Assembly (NCBI GenBank): GCA_022702545.1
Contig: JAHRBC010000004.1
Location: 5,796,001-5,860,000, forward strand
Length of the DNA: 64,000 nt
Reading direction: 5' to 3'
Source of the DNA: Phycomyces nitens
Lineage: Eukaryota; Mucoromycota; Mucoromycetes; Mucorales; Phycomycetaceae
Part shown: one piece after another, positions 27,211 through 37,195 of the stretch
How the letters are laid out: each line of letters starts with the position of its first letter
How positions within the stretch are numbered: position 1 is the first letter of the stretch
Notes under the pieces: model-generated
The model's database searches: none
Told to the model about the DNA's origin: nothing
Seen by the model: the letters and a program-made list of their open reading frames with translations, nothing else
Translations under genes and position numbers: made by a program

Positions 27211-29069
27211 TCAAGGGTTTGTGTACACATAGCGTGAGTGAAGACTGAGCACACTAGCCAGACCAGGATGGACTTGGACTTGGAATGGCTTGACAGGTGC
27301 ATGCTCGCCATCAATGGCGACATAGGCCTTTTGATTACCTTCCACAATAGGTGTCAGACGGAATGCCTTGATCTTGTAGTACTCAACCTAACATTGATTG
27401 TGAGTATTTAAAACAAATACGAGTCGATTATAGTTACCAAGTTGGAAGAAACATGCTGGCCACTTTCTACTTTGGTAAACACACCCAGCTGTTTTGTGAT
27501 GCTGTTCTTGCCACGAACCATAAGGACATCCAGCAAACCGTCATTAGGAAGGGCAAACGGATGGCTGAGCATGTCTCTTGCCAGCCATGGTGTCTTGCTG
27601 GTCAAGAAGAAAGACACTGGCTCTTTGATGATCGTCCAGGTATCAGGCACTCGTTCAGACAAGGATGGGATGGTGTCTTTGAACCCGGGCGTGTTGTCGA
27701 CCAAGACATTGGTCTGGGAAGAATATGCAGTTTCATAATCATGTTTGATCTTGTCTTTGTTGGACTCCTCGATTTGGAGAGCAATTTCGACGGGATAAGT
27801 GTGCTTTCCAAAGATTCCCTTCATCAGGCCGACAATTGTGCGTGCATCTCCCATCCAGCTAACAGAATCATCAAATAAGCCCACATGATTGACATAACAG
27901 CGAACCTACCGCATGTCTTCGGTTCCCAGATCGGCATAGGCAGTGATGCCATAGTTTTGGGAGAGGAAGGAGAAGTAGCGGTGGTCACTGTAGGATATAG
28001 AGCAGAGATCCAATGCCATGCTTGTGCCTTGAGGAACATTAGCGCATACACTCCATGCATATATCCACAAGCCAGAGTATTATTATTATTATTATTACTA
28101 TTTTGCTTACCTTTGATGATCTGGAGGGCAGTGTATGCAGGGTCAAATCCTTGCTTTTCGCCCAGCAGACATACACTCAATGCATTTCCAGTTCCTCCAG
28201 GAATAACACCCAAGGGCACTTTATTCATGGCCTCGGTAGCATCGGGTCGTTGCATATAGCCATTGATAATCTCGTGGGGAATACCATCACCACTCACAGA
28301 CACGATAGCATCAAAGGCCTCAATGTCAAGATCCTTTGCAATCTTGATAGCATGGCCTTGGAATTCGGTATCTAGAAAGCACCATTAGACAAAAGAAAGC
28401 ACCACGGCTCTTTATTTTTTCAAGTCTAGACTTACACTCGACATCAACTTTGCACTTTGCACTCTCAAAGATGGGCGATACATGAGTGTTGTATATATCC
28501 CTAGCCTTTCCTTGGCCACCAAAGGGGTTTATGAGCACCTTGAGAGACTTTTCCCGTTTAAGACCTGTGGATAATGGGACATTGTGGTGGATGAGAAAAA
28601 AAAAGTTGTAGTCTTTGTTGCAACCACCATGGATATATATATATATATTCTTTACCTTTGTAAACATCTGCAATCATGGCCTCGCAGAAATCAATGGCTT
28701 CGTCCTCCTTATTGTCATGAACGGTGTACATGAACTTGTAGAGGTCAAGAGGAGTATCTTCCTTGTCTTGTTCCCGGGGAATAAGAGCATGGATTTGGAC
28801 CATGTTGGTTTTGGGATTGTAAAAGGCATTTAAAATGTTCAGGTTGGGAATCGGTAGTAATGTTGGATCCTCCTGTGCGGGCGGAGGCATGGGTACACAA
28901 CAGCATGTTCTCTCGGCTTTGACTATGGAATGGCTTAATTAATAATCAAAGAGACAAGTAACCTACGCTTCTTCCGGGGATTCAAATCGCCATCAATACG
29001 GAGACCTTCGCCATCGTAGGCGAGCTCAATGGGTTGATGGACCTTTGTGAGTTTTAAAATACGGACCAT
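27211..29069 (-). CDS. Sphingosine (long-chain-base) kinase, DAGK-type catalytic domain (seven exons, 491 aa)
   Basis: Minus-strand exons: 29069-28967, 28922-28656, 28564-28436, 28371-28111, 28027-27910, 27858-27438 and 27387-27211. The lipid-kinase nucleotide-binding motifs are present in order: LINPFGGQGKA, SVSGDGIPHEIINGY and GVIPGGTGNAL. C-terminal SphK regions follow (DLGTEDMRWMGDARTIVG, KAYVAIDGE). The N-terminal part holds a cysteine cluster (ERTCCCVP) that could be palmitoylated and bring the enzyme to membranes; that is inference. The family phosphorylates sphingoid bases to signalling phosphates, as Lcb4/Lcb5 do in yeast. The start at 29069 (MVRILKL) is the first ATG compatible with exon 2. 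Exon 5 begins at an AAG acceptor (CTCAAG). Confidence 0.93.
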
Positions 29070-29475
29070 GACAGCTCCGAGACGAAAGAAGGAGACAACA
29101 GAAAATGGGTTACAGAAGATATATTCATGTCTGCGATATCCAGTCACATTGTACCATGGTTGTGCTTTGTCTCTATTGAGCCACAGATAAAACACTCTAC
29201 TTTTTGTTATTCGAAAAGGGTTTATATAAATATATATATAAATACATACATACATACATATATGCATATATACATACATATATATATAGAAATGGCAAGA
29301 AGTATTTGCAGTACAAAGAGTAAAGTTGGTCGATTACATATCTGCAAAAAAAAAGAGAATAGAATGATATGGCTGATATAAATTGGCTTGTTTCAACAAG
29401 CCGCCTTCTATCTCTAACAGATTTCTATTCAAAAGTACACAAAGAAAGGCAGAGACACAGAGATAGAATGGAATA

Positions 29476-29508
<33 letters not shown>

Positions 29509-29584
29509 ATATATATATATATATATACGTGTGTGTATGTGTGTATGTGTTTGGGTTTGGGTTTGCCTGTTTCCTACACTCTTT
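29070..29584. other. Intergenic region between Snf7 and sphingosine kinase genes
   Basis: Leader and promoter of the sphingosine kinase plus the 3' flank of Snf7. It contains TA/CATA repeats (about 29227-29286) and a GA/TA repeat (about 29475-29526). No gene seen. Confidence 0.6.
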
Positions 29585-30491
29585 TTACATTGCCATACTG
29601 GCCTGTAATGCTTTGAGCTCGGCTTCTTCATCATCTTCTTCGATTCTCTTGTTGCGTTCTAAAGTAATATCCTATCAGTATCCTCTCCGATATCCTCTCC
29701 CTTTCCTTACCTGGCTCATGTCTAGGCACATTGGGAGCATAGACAGCTGGAGATGGAGTCTCTAGCATCTTTGCGTCCAGCTCTTCCTGTTCAAGCTCCT
29801 CCAACTCATTCAGCAACTCGTCCTATAGAGTACATTGTCAGAAGATCTCCCTTTTTTTTATATATACAAAACACATCCAACGGTCTATTCTGTTCGTTAC
29901 CTCATCAAGGTCTTCTCCAATACCAACTGGTCGAGAGATGGCTACTGAGATTTCGTCTGCGATATCCATCTGGTCACGAATATCGTCCATAGTGGCATCC
30001 ACCTTGTTGATATCCCTATAACCCGAAATATGTTACTCAACAAACAAGTCTATCAAATCACAATACTATATATATATGTGTGTATATGTACATTGATCCA
30101 TGGATATTCTTCATAGCTTCTGCACCAGAGCGCATGGCACCCATTGTCTCGAGATTGACATTGGCATTCTCAATAGCCATCATCTGTGTCTCGATTGTCA
30201 TTCGTGCTCCGTTGATCTTTTCAATATTGCCGTCAAACACCTTTTTTTTCTTGAGTGCCATGAGAGCAACTGAATAGATTAGGATCAGTACCAAATGATA
30301 TTTTACTTGACAATCTAATGAGTACCTCGTCTGTTCTTGGTGGCGTTGGCCTTTGCAATCTTGAGTTCATTATCTGCCTTGGACTCTAAAAAGGTCTGTC
30401 GTTTCTCAAGCATGTCCAATGTCTCTCTCAGTTTATAGATTGCATCCTTGGCAGTTGTCTTGGCCTTTGCCTTTCCAAAGAACAGATTCAT
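29585..30491 (-). CDS. SNF7: ESCRT-III subunit Snf7/CHMP4 (five exons, 214 aa)
   Basis: Minus-strand exons: 30491-30326, 30269-30092, 30015-29901, 29822-29711 and 29658-29585. The protein has the ESCRT-III layout: a basic N-terminal half with long helices (AIYKLRETLDMLEKRQTFLE; MALKKKKVFDGNIEKI) and an acidic C-terminal half that should fold back to keep the monomer closed. The end (DDEEAELKALQASMAM) matches the Vps4-binding helix of Snf7. It polymerises on endosomes to cut intralumenal vesicles into multivesicular bodies. Length is close to yeast Snf7 (240) and human CHMP4B (224). It shares a 470-base divergent promoter region with the small COX14-like gene. Confidence 0.96.
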
Positions 30492-30964
30492 TGTTGGATA
30501 GGATAAGTACTGTTACTATTGATATAAAGAAGAGAGGAAAAAAAACCCCAAGGCTTTCTGGGCACTGGACTGGGATTTCCATGCAGCAAAAATACTCGTA
30601 TTACGTCATGTGATGGATATCATAAAACCCTTATTCCGCAGCCAGATCAACTCATTCCCAAAAACCAAAAAGCCAATTTGGACCGAGTGGTCTGTATTTA
30701 TTTTATTTTATTTTTATATATATAAAAGTGTTCTATCTGTTTCACCAAAAACAAAAAAATATTGGCTATAAAATTCATATTTGCTCTTGGTACCTAAAAG
30801 ACTATCAATAAGCTTAATAGTCTGCCAGTTCTTGGCTGTAAAGACTGCACATCCAGGCTTCAATGTAATGACGCAAACTTAAACTGGCGGGGAACAAAAA
30901 CAAAAGACAAATTTCCTGATATAAACAGCATCTGGCAAGGTTGTCTTTCTTTCAAGATACCACC
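30492..30964. promoter_or_regulatory. Divergent promoter region between Snf7 and the COX14-like gene
   Basis: The two genes start 473 bases apart and point away from each other, so this stretch must carry both promoters. It is AT-rich in the middle (about 30700-30780), with no gene inside. No specific factor site is claimed. Confidence 0.5.
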
Positions 30965-31343
30965 ATGGCTGCCACCTCTCGATTTGCTGACATTGCCCAA
31001 AAGTCAATGGTTCTTTTCTTGGCAGGAACCACAGGTATGTTTGAGTGGGTGCTGATGTATTAGAAACCATATAAACGATCGTTTAAGTCTACTACATGGT
31101 GAACGTCGGCGTTCTTGTCAACAGACGCATTCACTTGAAGAAGGAAGGCAAACTTGAGGAGGAATTGGTAAGTCTATTTGGCTGGTCGACAGGAATTCCA
31201 ACAGCTCTGTGTAGGCTCGTATGTCGGGCAACTTCTGGAAGGCCGGTGGAGACAATCAAGAGCTTCAGGCCGAGACATCCACAACCCCCACACCTGTGCC
31301 TAGTGCTGACCAGCCCGGAGATCTCCTTCATGTAGACAAGTAG
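30965..31343 (+). CDS. Small single-span membrane protein, COX14-like (three exons, 92 aa)
   Basis: Exons 30965-31034, 31088-31167 and 31215-31343 join in phase. The ATG lies in a perfect CACCATGGC context. Residues about 14-36 form one membrane segment (MVLFLAGTTVYYMVNVGVLV), followed by a basic and acidic helix and a Pro/Thr-rich tail. The position of the segment and the pattern L-x-G-x-T-x-Y resemble Cox14/C12orf62, small inner-membrane factors that couple Cox1 synthesis to cytochrome c oxidase assembly. The match is to a short, weakly conserved family, so it could be another small mitochondrial protein. Exon 2 starts at an AAG acceptor (TTTAAG). Confidence 0.6.
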
Positions 31344-31437
31344 AGAATGGAAAGAATGGTTTCAAGTGTCTTTTGTACAGTTGCAGTTATTGTGTATATT
31401 ATTATTATTATTATTAAAAAAGAAAAGCATTCACAAC

Positions 31438-31462
31438 CTAACCCCCCCTCCCCCTCTTTCTC
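31438..31462 (-). other. G-rich tract downstream of ATG17 (C-rich on plus strand)
   Basis: Seven C followed by five C within about 20 bases on the plus strand, between two convergent stops. On the ATG17 transcript it would be a G-rich 3' UTR element. Its role, such as transcription pausing between convergent genes, is inference. Confidence 0.35.
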
Positions 31463-31476
31463 ATGAGGATGGCTTG

Positions 31477-33398
31477 TTACGGTGAATATCGGAGATGGCC
31501 TTTCAAATGCGGATGAGGATTGGTCCGCTGGGAACACCATACATAAGATGCTTACCTTTTGAATGCTTGCCTTGGATACTTTGGGGAGCTTTGTTGTGCT
31601 GGGCTCTAGGCTCACTATCAACATCGTAGGCATGTCCTTACAAAACCAAACACGAGTCAGCAAGAATAAAGGGCTACAAAGGACTTACAAATATAAAAGG
31701 GCAGAGGGCGTCTGGCAAATACTGGCCATGTTGGTTAAACCACGCCCGGCGTTCTTCCAGCTCGTCTATTTGGATAATATGAGCCATGGTTATGATACAA
31801 AGAAAAAAAGAAGAAGTTCTTACTGTTATAATTCTCTTGGGCAGCACGAATGAGTTCTTTCTGCTGTCTTTCTTGCTGCTCCACAACCCTCCTACGACGC
31901 TCGACTTCCAGTACGAGGTGGTTATATGACTCGAGGTACAATCGATATCTACATATGCATATCAGAACAAGCCTGTTTTGAACTTTATCACATATACCGC
32001 TCAGCAAGATCCATTAGCTGTTTGAACAGAGCATCCAGGTTTTGCTTGCTCTCATTCATCTCGGTCTGGAATAAGGAATTATTACATTGTAGCCATACTC
32101 TCATAATTCTCTACTTGCCTCTGCACTCTGGACCTTTTCATAAACCGTATCCATCACCCCTCTTGGAGACCCAAACAATTCAAGCTCTGTAAGGACCCTG
32201 ATGAGCTCAGACTGGACAGACAAGTACACCTTCATCCGTACTTTGGTTTCTTCACTAGCCAAGACTCATTAGCCATTCAATACACCCGTATCTTTACCTC
32301 ACAGACTCTACAATCTCCAAACATTCCCGCAGGTCTTCAAGAATATCCGGTACATGATCGTGGTCATCCTGCAGCACTGTTGTTGTTTAGTATAACAGTC
32401 AACAATCCCATAAATACGCCTACCAGAGATATCCAGCTGCCTGTATGCATCTGGCTCAGACTGGCACAATCTAGATTCCATATTTGATCCATTTAGTGCC
32501 CAGCAGCCCCCCAGAAAAAAAACCCCCAAGAATACCTTGTGGCCTCTCCTAGCTGATCATAATGGTTTGTAAGACTTGTTAGGATATCTGCCATTTTGGA
32601 GATCTCGTCTTCTTGGATCTGGGTCTTTTCATTGGCAAAATCAGACGCTCCTTCATCCAGCGATATAGACAGCGCTGATTCCTGCAAGATGTCCAATTTG
32701 ACCATGGCAGAAGAAAGCGTATTTGTTATCGCAACCAATGAAGAGCACACATTCTACCACACAACCCTCGAGTTAAGCTTCAATCCGAGTACAATCAAGA
32801 GGTTGGTCAAAAAAAAAAGAAACCATACTTCAATTTCACCAATCTCATCGTCAGTCTGTCGCTGTAACTCTAGTACAGCTTGATCATCGATATAGTTGAA
32901 AAGCGTAGTATTCTGAGAACCGAGAGATATTTCACTTGTTTCCAGCCCATTCTGTTGCTCACTAGCTCTTTTGTGATTCTCTTGGAGGATCGATTCATCC
33001 ACAGAATAGTTCTTGAGCATCTCAAAGATCGTGGCCAACTCCATCGAGACATTGGCCAAGGTAGTCTCATGATCCTTTTTGTTGTTGTTGTTGTTGTTTG
33101 CTTATTTGTTTATCTTTTATATTGCTTGGTCAGGAGTATCTAGAATAATCCACAATACCTTTATGCATTTCCGTGCCTCATCTGTCCTTGTTGTCAGGAA
33201 ATCTCGAATGCGCTCAAGTGTGTTTGATTGATTGACAATGTGATTGTGGAGAAAAAGGATCTTTGGCCATGTCTTTTCAATCACTTCCACATGCTTCCCC
33301 GACTCTTGAGAGCGGGTGTTTGCCTGGGCACACACGTTCTGGCCAGTCGAGAGGGCCTTTTTGGCTGTCAGTAGCAATTCGATAAGCTCTTGTTCCAT
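31477..33398 (-). CDS. ATG17: Autophagy scaffold ATG17 (eleven exons, 455 aa)
   Basis: Minus-strand exons: 33398-33159, 33074-32829, 32753-32536, 32470-32424, 32376-32298, 32254-32119, 32065-31998, 31948-31824, 31765-31689, 31636-31556 and 31527-31477. The protein is almost all helix. Hallmarks of fungal Atg17 are present: TLFNYIDDQAVLELQRQ in the middle, RYRLYLESYNHLVLEVERRR near the end and the closing FNQHGQYLPDALCP. Atg17 dimers with Atg29/Atg31 scaffold the Atg1 kinase complex at the phagophore assembly site. Length fits (417 in yeast, about 450-500 in moulds). Intron 6 needs a GC donor (GCAAGT) after GAG. The last two exons are less certain than the rest. It converges on the COX14-like gene with 133 bases between stops. 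Confidence 0.88.
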
Positions 33399-33826
33399 AT
33401 TGAGTAAAGAGAACAAGCTTGTATATTTTATTTTATTTTGGTTTTTTTTTTGGAACATAAAAAAGGTCACATGATAATGGCCTCTTGCAAGCCCACAATA
33501 TGTTTAGAAAGGACATGTTCAAGTCAATATAAACGAGTACAGAGACATTCTGGACAGGACAAGATGGTGTATTGAAATCATCAAGGTTGTTTGAGTTTCA
33601 AAAATATTAGCATTAATATTAACATTAATATTAATAATATATATAATATAATATTTATAAAGGGTGATTAATATGGAGTCTTGAGGGTTCCAAAGAGTAC
33701 TAAGATATAAAGTAATTTACAAGAGAGAGGGGGATATAGATAATAAAATACAAGTGATAAAATAAAATAAAATAAAATATAAAATAATTAGTAGAGAAAT
33801 ATAGGTTTTTGGCACGATTGCTGCAA
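33399..33826. other. Intergenic region between ATG17 and the hydrolase gene
   Basis: ATG17 leader and promoter on the left, then ATTAAT-type repeats (about 33608-33655) and TAAAA repeats near 33756-33790 that belong to the hydrolase 3' flank. No gene seen. Confidence 0.6.
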
Positions 33827-35473
33827 TCATCTTCGTTCAGATATCCCTCGTATGGCCCACTCCATCACCCCTTCTTTCCACACTAGGTCATGGCCCTCGC
33901 CCTCCAAGATCTTTAGTCGAAGATCACAAAGACTATTGGCGAGCACATCGATTCCTCGCTGGGGAATCAGGCCGTCCTTGTCTCCCCAGACTGCAGACAC
34001 ACTTGTCTTGATATCCGAGTAGTTGAATCCAAATTGGTTGTATTTTTCCAGAGCGACCAGCACATCTGCCAATTGGCCTTGGCTGTATGGCTCAGCCGTC
34101 CGTTGTTTGTTCATAGTAAGGTAAAGCGACACATGTTTGGGACGCACAACGTGCCGCAGTGGTCGATGGGGTGGGAAATCTGTGGTGAATTCTAGACATT
34201 CGTCCAGCGATGCCAGAAGCTCATCTTCTTCCAGGGCAGTTAGCTTTCTCTGTGCAGTCTTTGGTGGTGGAGAATCAGTGCCTTTCTTGGGTCCATATCG
34301 ATTTGCCTCACTTGTGCGAGGAGACTCTTCTGAACCAGTGCAGAATCCTTCGTCAAATGAAGTGTTGGAACTTGTGCTGGTGCTTGAAGGGTTTGTGCTA
34401 CGTGGGGTCGTGTCTCTGGATACGCTCACGCCTTTATTGAACATCCACATCACATCCATAGCCAGCGATGCGGTGCGTGTTACGATGGCTGCAGGCAGAC
34501 GACGGGCCCACTTGAATGTATTTGCGGCCTGGGTTGAGACCCAGGGAGATATCAAGAACACTGGCCCAAATACACGCGAGGGATACTTGTGTGCAATTGC
34601 TAATGCAAATACGCTTCCTACAGACTGGCCAATGATCCCAAATTGCTTTATGCCCAAATAGTCTGCCAGCTGAATAACAACATCTGTATCAATAATATTA
34701 GAAAATCTACTGATATTTCGTGTACAACTCTTAATATATATGATTACCTGCCCAGGCTAGAGCGCTAATATGCTGTAAATTGCACTCATCACTGAGTCCG
34801 TATCTGCAATTCATTTAAAGATGTTGATTAGAGGTGTAAATAGATAGTGCCAGGCGTCCGTATTATTCACACTGTACCCCGGTCGCTCGGGCCATATCAT
34901 GCGTATTCCATAGCGCTGTGCCAACTCTGCAAACATGACACCCACCAGCCGCGTACAACCATGGCCACCGATTACAAACACAGGATAGTCTGCATTGGAT
35001 GAGCCATAGTCAGCATAGCCAACAGTGTGTGATTTGAGTTTGTTGCCTGGCTGGGCATTGTATCTAAAGGTCTGATGCATTCGAGGTTCGTCAATGCTGT
35101 TGAATCGTGGGGTCAAGGGAGGTCGCTTAGTGGCGGAAAAGATTATTTCTTTTTGGATGGGAATGATTGGTGGAGGTACTGGAGGTTGGAATGCATGATA
35201 GATTGATGATGTTGGTGATATTGGTGATGTTGGTGATGAGGGTGTGCTCTGTCCAGGGCCGAAACTGGTGCTCCTGTCTGGGAGGTGTCCAAGGTATTCG
35301 CGAGGTCTCTTTCTCAGGCGTCCATTGCCAGCTGGTAATGGGGTCGAACGGGAGCTGGTGATTGTGGTGGGAGACAATGGCGGAGATGTCAGGTCTGATG
35401 CATAGATTGAGGGTTGGTAAGATTGATTGACGTTGAGGCCCTGGTCTGGTCGTTGGTGTTCACGATTACGCAT
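33827..35473 (-). CDS. Alpha/beta-hydrolase fold protein with disordered N-terminus (three exons, 502 aa)
   Basis: Minus-strand exons: 35473-34878, 34803-34748 and 34683-33827. The first 120 residues are Pro/Ser-rich and probably disordered. The hydrolase core starts with the oxyanion region FVIGGHGCTR, then ERPGYGLSDE, the nucleophile elbow GQSVG (serine), the acid in VWGDKDGLIP and the catalytic histidine in GEGHDLVW. A Ser/Thr-rich insert (about 300-370 of the protein) sits where lid domains usually are. The family covers esterases, lipases and epoxide hydrolases; the substrate is unknown. The donor of intron 1 is GTACAG, chosen because it joins RPG to YGLSDE without gap. Confidence 0.88.
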
Positions 35474-36169
35474 AGGGTGGAACTAAGCAGACGATGGTGA
35501 AGAAACCAGAGCACTTTTGCTCAGTGCAAGGATATCCCCTAATTTTTTTTTTCCTCGTGGCAAAGAATGATGATCCTTCCACTCATATATAAGCTGCAAT
35601 AGACACAAGAAGTTTTTCAACCACGCCTCAAAGGCCGCCCTTGTGGTACGGTAATGAGCCCAAACAAGAAAAAAGGGTTTCCCTTGAGATGCCTCCTTTG
35701 GAGTCTATCAAATCCCTGCATCCCAAACGAACCAAATGGCCATAGAACAATTGTACTATTGTGGGTAGATTGACAAAAGCCACACAAAAAAAGGGCTCCT
35801 TGAGTCCGACCATTTGGCTTGGTAAGCAATTAATTGTCCAACAGCCATGATATCAATAGGGATCCCAGGCATTCCAGTCGTAGTACTTGTAGTGCACAGA
35901 CTATTTTAGAGTCATCTAAAGCAAGGGCTGTACAAACTTCATTTGCCACCATCGTGTCCCCTCTGCCCTACGACCCATGGCCATTGAGTCCTGGGATGAG
36001 CAAAAGGGCTACAATATAAGCAGGACATACTCTGTATTTTATTCACTTATTAATCTCAGGCCAGCTGGTTCTTTCTCTATCTGGCAGACTTTCTTTAACT
36101 TGCTATTTTGAGTAGATTATTATGTATTGCATTAACGCAATCTAGGACATCCAAGGATATCTAGAACAT
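35474..36169. other. Intergenic region between hydrolase and F-box-like genes
   Basis: Promoter and leader of the hydrolase on the left and 3' flank of the F-box-like gene on the right. Short open frames on both strands show no family features. No gene is called. Confidence 0.55.
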
Positions 36170-37195
36170 CTAGGACGTCTTCTGGTTCACATTCTTTACA
36201 CCACATCTGCCCTTTATCCAGTCTACTGCCTGGACCCACCTCGTGTCCTTTTTGTTGCGTCTGGACTGGCATATAAGAGACAGGTGGACAGTCAGGACGG
36301 CTGGAGATACATAGCATTCGTCCTGTTTCTTGGTCTTTACTTTTTCTGGTTGCTGCACTGCTGCCCATCCAAAAAATGTGTCTGGATTATGAACTGATTT
36401 GCATAATGCCTCGACAGCCTCGCCTTGGTCCGAATCTCCCACATAGTATGCCAATCTCCAGGAAGGTCTGGTCTGCAGGCACTTTTCGGCAGGGGATGCC
36501 TGGCGAGACTGAATGACACGCACCATGCTTTTTCGTACGTTGAGCTGTCGCGTCCTGCTTGGGCTTATGATGTTGATTGGATCATCCTCCCAGAGATCTG
36601 ATCGAGAAGCACAATCCTTGTCACTCACATTCGATCCCTCACTGCTCTGAGAAATGAATGTATCGACTGTCATCCAGGATTGCTGTCTCAGCACCATCTT
36701 TGCTCCAGATCGCATATTGCTCTTGGTCATATTGTCATTACTGTCTGTCATGGAGATGTGTCTCAGTACTGGGGGTTCTCTTGACTTGTCCCTATAGTAT
36801 CTTTTGGGTGCTACTTTTTGCACCACAAACGTCGCCATCAAGGTATCATGGTCCAGTGATTTGAATTCAAAGAATGTTGTGGATTTTCCGTGGCCTTCCT
36901 GGTCGACTACCGACTGTAATTGGACATGGGGTAGCTTGTATAGCCGCAAGACACACATAGCTAGCATATACAGTCTCTGGGACACTCTTGCCACCGAATA
37001 AAGGGTCTCTAGATCAATGCTGGGCTGCAGGAGCACATGGATGATCAATTCATCAGGAAGCTGGTCAAGCGTCAAGGGCATATGAGTGGCCATTTGCAAG
37101 GAGCCACTGAATTTCTCTCTGGTTGAGCCAGGTATCAGTGGCTCTGACAAGGAACTTGGAGCCTTTGACCTCCAGCCGATAAAATTAATCTTCAT
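36170..37195 (-). CDS. F-box-like protein (single exon, 341 aa)
   Basis: One open frame; the ATG at 37195 (MKINFIGWR) is chosen because upstream codons are low-complexity leader. Residues about 39-85 resemble an F-box: LDQLPDELIIHVLLQPSIDLETLYSVARVSQRLYML fits the L-P-x-E-L-x-x-x-I-L, then L-D-L-x-x-L, then V-x-R pattern. Such proteins bind Skp1 and bring substrates to SCF ubiquitin ligases. No WD or leucine-rich repeats follow; the rest is unassigned, with Ser/Arg-rich stretches that may be disordered and a C-terminal part rich in aromatic residues (RPSWRLAYYVGDSDQGE). The substrate is unknown. F-box identity is by pattern only. Confidence 0.6.
   Translation of the reverse strand: MKINFIGWRSKAPSSLSEPLIPGSTREKFSGSLQMATHMPLTLDQLPDELIIHVLLQPSIDLETLYSVARVSQRLYMLAMCVLRLYKLPHVQLQSVVDQEGHGKSTTFFEFKSLDHDTLMATFVVQKVAPKRYYRDKSREPPVLRHISMTDSNDNMTKSNMRSGAKMVLRQQSWMTVDTFISQSSEGSNVSDKDCASRSDLWEDDPINIISPSRTRQLNVRKSMVRVIQSRQASPAEKCLQTRPSWRLAYYVGDSDQGEAVEALCKSVHNPDTFFGWAAVQQPEKVKTKKQDECYVSPAVLTVHLSLICQSRRNKKDTRWVQAVDWIKGRCGVKNVNQKTS

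Noticed and set aside
34137..34661. Long plus-strand ORF opposite the hydrolase gene
   Set aside because: It is the shadow of a strongly supported minus-strand exon with catalytic motifs.
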